Shown piece after piece: positions 33,398-40,167 of a stretch of 64,000 nt of DNA; the stretch's first letter is position 1; each line of letters starts with the position of its first letter. Below the pieces are notes generated by a model. The model ran no database searches, had not been told where the DNA came from, and saw nothing but the letters and a program-made list of their open reading frames with translations. Location: positions 2,928,501-2,992,500 of the forward strand of contig NZ_AP024484.1 in NCBI RefSeq assembly GCF_017347605.1, written 5' to 3'. Origin of the DNA: Prevotella herbatica. Its GTDB lineage: Bacteria > Bacteroidota > Bacteroidia > Bacteroidales > Bacteroidaceae. The translations under genes and the position numbers were made by a program.

Positions 33398-35465
33398 AAT
33401 TTACATCTTATTGCATATAGTGGTATTTCTTCTCGGCATGTCGTCCTGTACCACAGAAAAATTCGTAGGATTGGATGAACAAGTTAGAAAAGACTACCAC
33501 ATTGCAGTTGTATTGCCATACAGTGATGGTATGGAAGAACAATGGAGGCATTCAATAGACTGGGCTCTGGAAGATTTGAATAAATCGCTGATACCTCAAC
33601 GGGGCATCCGCATTACGGCTGAATGGTACAACGAAGATGATTATTCCATTAAAGATCTTTTTACTTCTTTGGCTGAAAAGACAGATATTTATGCCATCAT
33701 CGGTCCTTTATATTCTGCCCATGCTGCAATTGCCTCAGAATGTTGTGCAAAGACAGGTAAACCTTTATTACCAGCTTTAGCCTCTTCAGAGCAGATGATG
33801 CGTGCCTATGCAGGCAAGGGATTTCTTTGGTGTTTGACGGAGAATGACATTTCACAATGTGAAGTTCTTCTTACCAAAGCTATACAAAAGGGAGCAAAGA
33901 CAGTGTCTCTGATAACGAGTGATGACTTGTATGGCCAGACGTTTTCTGATTGGTTTGCTTTTGAGGCAAAAGAATTGGGATTGTCTGTCTATGGCATGGA
34001 AGTCTATACGGACACAGATCTAGAAGAAAAAATGCGTAAGCTCATTTCTGGTCAGCCGGACTGTCTGATATGCGTGTCTCCAAACAATGGGATAACCAAG
34101 CGGATGAATGATATAAGGCGGTCAGTCTCTAACGACAAGCCTTTCTTTTTGTTCTCTGATGGTGCATTCCTTTTACCCAAGGATAAAAATTATGAAGGAA
34201 TGGAAGGTGTTGTGCAGACACATGACCCCTCTTCTGGCTTCCAAATCAGTTATGAAACCCGATACGGGAAATCTCCATCATTCGGCAATGCTCATTTCTA
34301 TGATGCAACGTTGCTTGCCGGACTTGGTATTCTTCAGGCGGATATTGATGGAAACGATGATGTGAATGAAGCAATCAAACATATTGTGAGTATGGATGGA
34401 GATGAAATCAATGCCTGTACGGATGAAGGGATGAATCGCATAGTCAGTTCTATTTTAAGGAAAGAAAGACATCATGTTACAGGTGCAAGCGGCAAACTTC
34501 ATTTTGATCCGACTCTTTATACGAATGTGCTGCATTCGGTATATTGTCATTGGACGGTCTATCAAGGAAAACATCTTATTCTTGAATATAATACGTCGGA
34601 TGACAGTAATCGTACCTATGCTTCTGTAGTAAACTGGAACTGGAGGGTTACCCAGATGCAGGACTTTATTTATTCAAATACGACCGAATATGCACCGAAA
34701 AAAGATTTGTATGCTCTTATTATCTCGGCAGCCAAAGGTTGGACTAACTACCGACATCAGGCTGACGCATACGCTGTTTATCAGCGACTGAGGGAAAACG
34801 GATTGGATAAGAAACATATTATCTTAGTTGCGGATGATGATTTGGCTTATAATGCGTTGAATCCGACACCAGGTAGTGTCCGCCTGTCTGATAATGGGAA
34901 TAATCTCTATACCGATATACCAATATACAGACATCCCTCGGACATTAGCTGGAAAGAATATGAGAAAATGATTGTAGACAACGAGGATTGTATCCTTCCG
35001 TCTGACAGTACAACGAATCTTCTAGTGTATTGGGTCGGACATGGTACACCCAAAGGGTTGCAATGGGCGGACCAAACTGTTCGTGCAGATGAAATCGGAA
35101 GCTTTTTTAATACATTGGCAAAAGAAAGGCGTTTTCGGAAAGCATTGCTTTTGTTTGATACCTGTTACTCAGGAATGGTTGGAGCCAAATGTGAAGATAT
35201 ACCTGGCTTACTGTGTATTACCGCAGCCAATGCAATGGAAACTTCCAAAGCAAACAGATATAGCCCCTTTTACAATACATGGATGTCAAACAGTTTTTCT
35301 GATGCCTTATTAGGTATGTTGGATAAAGACAGACATCAAAGCCTCTATGAAGTTTACTCTACGCTGTATAACCAAACGATAGGTTCACACGTATCAGTTT
35401 ATAATGCGGAGAGGTTTGATAACCTGCACAAAGCGGGTATCAACGAATTTCTGTATCCGCGTTGA
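33378..35465 (+). CDS. Lipoprotein fusing a periplasmic binding domain to a caspase-like protease
   Basis: A 695-residue envelope protein. The signal peptide ends at a lipobox, LGMSSC (Cys24). Residues about 40-400 are a Leu/Ile/Val-type binding domain (YHIAVVLPYSDGMEEQWRHS, then DIYAIIGPLYSAHAAIASEC and KTVSLITSDDLYGQTFSDWF). Residues about 440-695 are a clan CD cysteine-protease domain of the legumain/C13 type. The catalytic histidine is expected at H555 in LLVYWVGHGTPKGL and the cysteine at C596 in KALLLFDTCYSGMVG; LYALIISAAKGWTNYRHQAD is the first strand. Both catalytic residues are intact. It is the last gene of the lipoprotein operon and overlaps a convergent gene by 26 bases. Ligand-controlled proteolysis is the obvious inference. 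Confidence 0.82.
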   Translation: MKIHHFKIYILLHIVVFLLGMSSCTTEKFVGLDEQVRKDYHIAVVLPYSDGMEEQWRHSIDWALEDLNKSLIPQRGIRITAEWYNEDDYSIKDLFTSLAEKTDIYAIIGPLYSAHAAIASECCAKTGKPLLPALASSEQMMRAYAGKGFLWCLTENDISQCEVLLTKAIQKGAKTVSLITSDDLYGQTFSDWFAFEAKELGLSVYGMEVYTDTDLEEKMRKLISGQPDCLICVSPNNGITKRMNDIRRSVSNDKPFFLFSDGAFLLPKDKNYEGMEGVVQTHDPSSGFQISYETRYGKSPSFGNAHFYDATLLAGLGILQADIDGNDDVNEAIKHIVSMDGDEINACTDEGMNRIVSSILRKERHHVTGASGKLHFDPTLYTNVLHSVYCHWTVYQGKHLILEYNTSDDSNRTYASVVNWNWRVTQMQDFIYSNTTEYAPKKDLYALIISAAKGWTNYRHQADAYAVYQRLRENGLDKKHIILVADDDLAYNALNPTPGSVRLSDNGNNLYTDIPIYRHPSDISWKEYEKMIVDNEDCILPSDSTTNLLVYWVGHGTPKGLQWADQTVRADEIGSFFNTLAKERRFRKALLLFDTCYSGMVGAKCEDIPGLLCITAANAMETSKANRYSPFYNTWMSNSFSDALLGMLDKDRHQSLYEVYSTLYNQTIGSHVSVYNAERFDNLHKAGINEFLYPR

Positions 35466-36177
35466 TATCCGGGTATGCCTTTTTTATGGCATTTTGTGTA
35501 TCTCTCACTATTCCGTCTGCAATTTTACAGACGGAAAGTGATGACTTGGAAAACATGGGAAGTACCACCATTATATAATTTCTGAATTGTTTGTTTGCAT
35601 TAATCTGTTTCCATTGTTCTAAAACAGTTCCGTTATTTTGACCGTCAACAGGAAATTGGTTAAAGAATTGTAGCAGCTCATTGAAACGCTTTTCTCTGTA
35701 ACTTTCCCCCATTTTTTCCACGACTTCCATATATTCATAACATTCAAACATCTTAGTTAATAAGACTTTATCTATGCGTTGCATGGTTGATGATTCACAC
35801 ACCATCTTGAAGGCATGACCTTTCAATGTCCAATAGTGGTATAGGCGATGTTGATTTTTAAATTTCTTTATGGAATCCTCCTTTACATTATTTAGTCCAA
35901 CAGAGATACCGGACTTGAAACTTTCAGACAGGAGGATGTCTGCTTGGTAATATTTCTGCATCTTGTTCAATTCTGATATATTGGAAGCCAGTTCTTCCTG
36001 TACCATTTTGATGGCTTCCTTATCCTCTTTCCTTTCAGTATAACTATTCATAAGGCTATCTCCATAATAAGTGATGCATAATCCGATAATAATGACGGAT
36101 ATTTCACGTAGGTAATCTTTGAGCCATACTAAATGGTTTGGTATCCGTTTCTTGATTTTTGTCCAAGTTGAATTCAT
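35440..36177 (-). CDS. Membrane-anchored hypothetical protein (DUF6090-like)
   Basis: A 245-residue protein with one N-terminal membrane segment (REISVIIIGLCITYYGDSLM) preceded by a basic amphipathic start and followed by a long helical domain (ERKEDKEAIKMVQEELASNI). This matches the plan of the DUF6090-like proteins common in Bacteroidota, of unknown function. I start at ATG 36177 (MNSTWTKIKKR); 31 more codons upstream are open but add a second hydrophobic stretch not seen in the family. It converges on and overlaps the caspase-like gene by 26 bases, which is unusual between unrelated genes. Confidence 0.55.
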   Translation of the reverse strand: MNSTWTKIKKRIPNHLVWLKDYLREISVIIIGLCITYYGDSLMNSYTERKEDKEAIKMVQEELASNISELNKMQKYYQADILLSESFKSGISVGLNNVKEDSIKKFKNQHRLYHYWTLKGHAFKMVCESSTMQRIDKVLLTKMFECYEYMEVVEKMGESYREKRFNELLQFFNQFPVDGQNNGTVLEQWKQINANKQFRNYIMVVLPMFSKSSLSVCKIADGIVRDTQNAIKKAYPDINADTEIR

Positions 36178-36282
36178 CTCTTTGTGGCTTTTATATTTTG
36201 GCAAACATAGTAAAATAGATGTGAAAGGAAGTATAACTTGCTTGAAAGGGATGTTTTTGTATTTGAACATCTATTTTTTATT

Positions 36283-36310
36283 ATTGAATGCTGCTTAAAG
36301 AGCATTCAAT
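36283..36310. promoter_or_regulatory. 10-bp inverted repeat in the divergent region
   Basis: ATTGAATGCT (36283-36292) and AGCATTCAAT (36301-36310) form a perfect dyad with 8 bases between. It sits between the divergent genes starting at 36177 and 36465; a -7 candidate TATTTTTG follows at about 36383-36390. It could be an operator. Confidence 0.45.
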
Positions 36311-36464
36311 CACATATATACAGGTTTGGATAACGCAACAGTCACTATCACTCAAATGATTGTTATCTCAATTTTTACTTCTTTATTTTTGCACTGGTAA
36401 GTTTACAAATAACCAGGCGTAACCGAAAAGCCTAAGATAGAGTAGGGAAAAATATTATCTAATT

Positions 36465-37214
36465 ATGATAAACAAAAAAGTAAAATGCTTATTATTAATA
36501 TTAAGCTTGTTATTACCCGATTTAGTTTCGGCACAGTGTCGCAACGTATTCGAAGCACGTCAGAAAATGAATCAATTGGTTATGTTAGAAAATGCTAATG
36601 GAGGACTTTTCTTAAAAGAGATAAATAATTTGAAAATAGATAGCGATCAATACATAATTAATCATGATACTGTAACTGTTGGATTATTGGTTCTAAATGA
36701 TAGCCCTACTGACAGAAATAAACATGATTATAGCGCATACTGGAAAGGTAAAAATCAAACAAGCGGTCGTTATACATGGGTTTTTGTTTTGGACGATTTT
36801 AAAAATCGGTGTAAAATGAAAGACATTGATAGTAAAAAATATGACGTTAAATCTGGCGCTTTATCTAAAAGACTTTGTCAATTTTTAGGACTTTCAGATA
36901 CAGACAGAAGGGATACTCTTGTTTATATGCGAGTCTTAGCAAAAAAACTTTTTCGTCCATCGTATAATACCGATATAAAAAGGCGAACCACACAAGCTTT
37001 TGCTGGAAATAACGATTACATCAATTTGGATATTAACAATCGACTTTGGATGTCACAGCAACAATTTTCCAATACTTATCCATGGACAAGGATGGGATAT
37101 ACCTATGATTGGGGAGAAGATGATTATATAGGGGTGACAGAATTTATTCTAGAGCCCAATACAACATTTGTTAGCAAACCAAATTACTATGTTGTAGGTG
37201 ATTATTTAAAATAA
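36465..37214 (+). CDS. Secreted hypothetical protein
   Basis: A 249-residue protein with a signal peptide (MINKKVKCLLLILSLLLPDL, cleavage near SAQ). The mature protein has no family I recognise; it is hydrophilic and aromatic-rich towards the end (WTRMGYTYDWGEDDYIGVTE). The ending VGVTEFILEPN-like segment resembles endings of secreted proteins whose final strand packs on a partner. It ends 5 bases before the trefoil-like gene, so the two are one unit. Confidence 0.65.
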   Translation: MINKKVKCLLLILSLLLPDLVSAQCRNVFEARQKMNQLVMLENANGGLFLKEINNLKIDSDQYIINHDTVTVGLLVLNDSPTDRNKHDYSAYWKGKNQTSGRYTWVFVLDDFKNRCKMKDIDSKKYDVKSGALSKRLCQFLGLSDTDRRDTLVYMRVLAKKLFRPSYNTDIKRRTTQAFAGNNDYINLDINNRLWMSQQQFSNTYPWTRMGYTYDWGEDDYIGVTEFILEPNTTFVSKPNYYVVGDYLK

Positions 37215-37219
37215 ATAAT

Positions 37220-37756
37220 ATGCAAAAAGTTGATTTATCGAAACTTTTACTGATTCAATCAGTAGCTTTCAAAGGAGTGTTCCTCCGTATGGACGGAAAA
37301 GGTATCAAAACGACAAGCGGTTCTGGTGCAGGTAAAGTTAATTGTCAGAAAAGCTTGACAACAATATGTGTATTCAAATTACATCAAGAGAAAGATGGAA
37401 CTTTCACTATTGAATCTGTTGAATATCCTGGAGTATTTCTTCGTATGGATGGAAGTAGTGTAAAGAGTTTCTCTGGTTCCGGTGCTGGTTCTGTAAATTG
37501 TCAGTTTGGTGCAGCCGAATGGGAACATTTCAGACTTCGTGATCAAAAAGATGGCTCTTTTGCAATTGAATCAGTAGCTTTTCCTAATGTCTATCTTCGT
37601 ATGGATGGTGATAATCCACAGGGAAAGGATGATGATTTTGGAATTGTAAATTGCCAATTTAATGTAGGGAGTTATGAGTGTTTTTATCTTGTGAATAGAA
37701 TTGAAATGCCTACTGATGAAAAGCTAGGAGACATAATGAATAAGATAAAAATCTGA
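37220..37756 (+). CDS. Three-repeat beta-trefoil-like protein
   Basis: A 178-residue protein without signal peptide, made of three repeats of about 50 residues. Each runs ESVxFPxVxLRMDG, a Gly/Ser or Asp loop, GxVNCQ, then FxLxxxxDGxFxI. Examples are AFKGVFLRMDGKGIKTTSGS, EYPGVFLRMDGSSVKSFSGS and AFPNVYLRMDGDNPQGKDDD. Three-fold repeats of this length with buried F/L strands point to a beta-trefoil of the fascin, actin-crosslinking or ricin-B type, folds that bind sugars or proteins. It is coupled to the secreted protein gene 5 bases upstream, yet itself looks cytoplasmic. Confidence 0.7.
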   Translation: MQKVDLSKLLLIQSVAFKGVFLRMDGKGIKTTSGSGAGKVNCQKSLTTICVFKLHQEKDGTFTIESVEYPGVFLRMDGSSVKSFSGSGAGSVNCQFGAAEWEHFRLRDQKDGSFAIESVAFPNVYLRMDGDNPQGKDDDFGIVNCQFNVGSYECFYLVNRIEMPTDEKLGDIMNKIKI

Positions 37757-37803
37757 TAAATAAGAAATAAGGTTCTGTTTAGTTACAATTTTTGTTCATA
37801 AAT

Positions 37804-37845
37804 GAAAGACGGAGATTAGTCCTTATTGACAATCTCCGTCTTGTT
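37804..37845 (+). terminator. Terminator after the trefoil gene
   Basis: AAGACGGAGATT and AATCTCCGTCTT form a 12-bp stem around a 14-base loop, followed by GTTTG. The remaining bases to 37890 hold nothing recognisable; from there the sequence resembles the region upstream of copy 1. Confidence 0.8.
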
Positions 37846-37989
37846 TGTTTATTATGTAAATAAGAATAGAATTGAAGTACTATAGAAATTCGGATGATAA
37901 TGCGAGATTTGTCATATTCTAAATGTATTGATAATAATATCCCCCCTGAAATATATACATAATATTATCATAAAATTTAAAAAAATGCT

Positions 37990-38051
37990 TATATTTGCAG
38001 AATGAAAACTACGTTAACGGTAATCTTAAAGAGGTTCAGATTGCTCGTTAA
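37990..38051 (+). promoter_or_regulatory. Promoter and structured leader, copy 2
   Basis: TATATTTG (37990-37997) is followed by TTAACGGTAAT (38014-38024) and ATTGCTCGTTAA (38040-38051). This is the same dyad as copy 1, with C-to-T and T-to-C changes that largely keep pairing through G-U. Confidence 0.6.
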
Positions 38052-38084
38052 TGAATACATTTATAGATTATTCAATAAAAAACT

Positions 38085-38564
38085 ATGAAAAAAATACTCT
38101 TATTGACTTTAATGTCATTGTGCTTGTTTACAACATCCTATTCTCAGGGCAAGGATACTACAACGGTATGTTCTACTTTTAAACGTACAACAGAGGATCT
38201 AACGGCACGTTTTAAATCTTATTTCTATGATGAAAGTGGACATATGAATTGCAGTAAACTACCGAACTTTTCTGCGAAAGAATGCGCAGTTGTCGCACAA
38301 GACGGCTCTGACATCCTAGAAATGTTAACTGATATTACTGGTGTTGACGTTCCTATCACTGATACATATAAATACAAGTTTGTATCATCAGATGGGCAAA
38401 CTACTATCAGTATCACAGGAAAACTGAATCCCGGTAAAACTTTTGAATATGCGACAATGGAAGTGAATATTCCTTCATGTCCTGAAATACAGACCATACA
38501 TATTGTTACAGGTGAGTATTTCGACAAGATTGAAGAGGATATACCTATTAGGCTTATTAAATGA
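38085..38564 (+). CDS. Paralogue of the small lipoprotein, lacking the lipobox cysteine
   Basis: A 159-residue exported protein closely related to the lipoprotein at 31926. It shares the signal peptide start MKKILLLTLMSLCL and the segments RTTEDLTARFKSYFYDESGH and VSSDGQTTISITGKLNPGKT. Position 19, the lipidated cysteine in copy 1, is tyrosine here (TTSYSQG), so it should be cut by signal peptidase I and released into the periplasm. It overlaps a decayed start of the binding-protein gene by ATGA, exactly as copy 1 overlaps the intact one. It is the intact remnant of a duplicated operon start. Confidence 0.75.
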   Translation: MKKILLLTLMSLCLFTTSYSQGKDTTTVCSTFKRTTEDLTARFKSYFYDESGHMNCSKLPNFSAKECAVVAQDGSDILEMLTDITGVDVPITDTYKYKFVSSDGQTTISITGKLNPGKTFEYATMEVNIPSCPEIQTIHIVTGEYFDKIEEDIPIRLIK

Positions 38565-38625
38565 GCAGGTTTTCATTAGTACCTTTGATTGTATAGCAGT
38601 TTCTGTTATACGGTTGTGGAACTCA
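38561..38625 (+). pseudogene. Remnant of a second BMP-like lipoprotein gene
   Basis: The bases after the paralogue read MSRFSLVPLIV, stop, QFLLYGCGTHA. They match MSRFSGLLLIALLFLLYGCN of the intact gene at 32390, including the ATGA overlap and lipobox LLYGC. A TAG replaces codon 12 and the similarity ends after about 65 bases. The rest of the duplicated gene has been lost. Confidence 0.8.
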
Positions 38626-38678
38626 TGCCTTTCGATTCTATTACTCCTTATTTCCGTTTCCCCCTCTCTATTTCATCG

Positions 38679-38686
38679 TATCTTTG
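38679..38686 (+). promoter_or_regulatory. -7 element of the flavoprotein gene
   Basis: TATCTTTG matches TAnnTTTG, about 93 bases upstream of the flavoprotein start. Confidence 0.6.
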
Positions 38687-38778
38687 CACTCCAAATTTAC
38701 TTTTTACAGAAAAAGTATTGAAACTTATGAATTTATTCATAACTTAGCGGAATAATTTAAAAAATACGGTATCCATAT

Positions 38779-40005
38779 ATGATAAAAATGAATGTCGCTA
38801 TCGTCGGTGGTGGTGCTTCGGGATTCTTTGCAGCGATAAGAGCTAAGAGTAAAAATCCAAACGCCAATATAACTATCTTTGAGAAAAATCAAAATGTTTT
38901 GGCTAAGGTGATGATTACTGGTGGGGGAAGATGTAACCTGACTAATACCTTTGAAGAAATTTCAGATCTTAAACATGCTTATCCAAGGGGACATAAACTG
39001 ATGAAACGCTTGTTTAAGCAATTTGACTATAATGAAGTTTATAAATGGTTTGAGGATAATGGCGTTCCATTGGTTACTCAAGAAGACTTGTGTGTGTTTC
39101 CTGAATCACAGGAAGCAGCATCTATCGTGAATTGTCTTATCAATGAGGCAAAGCGTCTGGGAGTAAACATTATGACCGGATATAAAATGGAAAAAGCTGT
39201 GCAGACTGAGGACGGACTTTTTATGTTGTATTTCAAGAACGGGAAGACGCAAGTTTTTGACAGAGTCGCAATTACGACAGGTGGATCGCCTAACATAAAC
39301 GACTTGCAGCATTTGCGAGAAATGGGACATGGAATAGAAGCACCGATACCTTCACTTTTTACATTTAATATATCAGATAAAAAGATATTGGCATTGATGG
39401 GTACTGTGGTTAATCCTGTTATAACTTCAATTCCTTCAACCAAGTTTCGCTCACAAGGACCGCTGCTTGTTACGCACTGGGGATTCAGCGGACCTGCAAT
39501 ATTGAAACTGTCATCACATGCTGCACGATATTTGCATGAAAACAATTATAATGTAGACATATCAGTGAATTGGGCGAATGTGGTAAATCGTGATGAAATA
39601 GAGGAATATATAAAGAATATTGTAAACGAATATCCAAATAAGCAGCTTGCTTCGCTCAGACCTTATGATATGCCTTCACGACTCTGGACATATATTATAG
39701 ATAAACTAAGTTTGCCAAAGGAAAAGAAATGGTCGGAATTAGGCAAAAGTGGTATAAACAGAATGATAGAAGCCTTGACGAATGATATTTATCACGTAAA
39801 AGGGAAGGGAGCATATCGTGAAGAATTTGTTACTTGTGGAGGAGTCTCATTGAGCGATATTGACTATCATACTCTTGAAAGCAAAATATGCCCACACTTG
39901 TTTTTCGCAGGAGAAGTGCTTGATATAGATGCAATAACAGGTGGTTTCAACTTGCAGGCTGCCTGGACAACCGGATATATTGTGGGGCAGAACATCGTGG
40001 AATAG
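38779..40005 (+). CDS. HI0933/YhiN-like NAD(P)/FAD-dependent oxidoreductase
   Basis: Cytoplasmic flavoprotein of 408 residues, HI0933 family. The dinucleotide-binding motif VAIVGGGASGFFAAI is at the N-terminus, followed by the family's KVMITGGGRCNLTN. Near the end are CGGVSLSDID and LFFAGEVLDIDAITGGFNLQAAWTTGYIVG, which close the FAD site. The substrate is not established for the family. Either MIK or the MNV two codons later could be the start. It is monocistronic. Confidence 0.9.
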   Translation: MIKMNVAIVGGGASGFFAAIRAKSKNPNANITIFEKNQNVLAKVMITGGGRCNLTNTFEEISDLKHAYPRGHKLMKRLFKQFDYNEVYKWFEDNGVPLVTQEDLCVFPESQEAASIVNCLINEAKRLGVNIMTGYKMEKAVQTEDGLFMLYFKNGKTQVFDRVAITTGGSPNINDLQHLREMGHGIEAPIPSLFTFNISDKKILALMGTVVNPVITSIPSTKFRSQGPLLVTHWGFSGPAILKLSSHAARYLHENNYNVDISVNWANVVNRDEIEEYIKNIVNEYPNKQLASLRPYDMPSRLWTYIIDKLSLPKEKKWSELGKSGINRMIEALTNDIYHVKGKGAYREEFVTCGGVSLSDIDYHTLESKICPHLFFAGEVLDIDAITGGFNLQAAWTTGYIVGQNIVE

Positions 40006-40126
40006 CTAGCGAATAATATGTGCAAATGTACAGAAAAAAAATAATTATGATGTGTAATATCTAGATATATGTATATTGATGAACTAAAAATCAATGATTC
40101 TTTTTGTGCATGTGATGATTTTTTTG

Positions 40127-40134
40127 TATTTTTG
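40127..40134 (+). promoter_or_regulatory. -7 element of the pheT promoter
   Basis: TATTTTTG, with a TTTG about 20 bases upstream, 33 bases before the pheT start. Confidence 0.6.
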
Positions 40135-40167
40135 CAGAGTTTTTGAGTAAATATAAAAATCATTATA

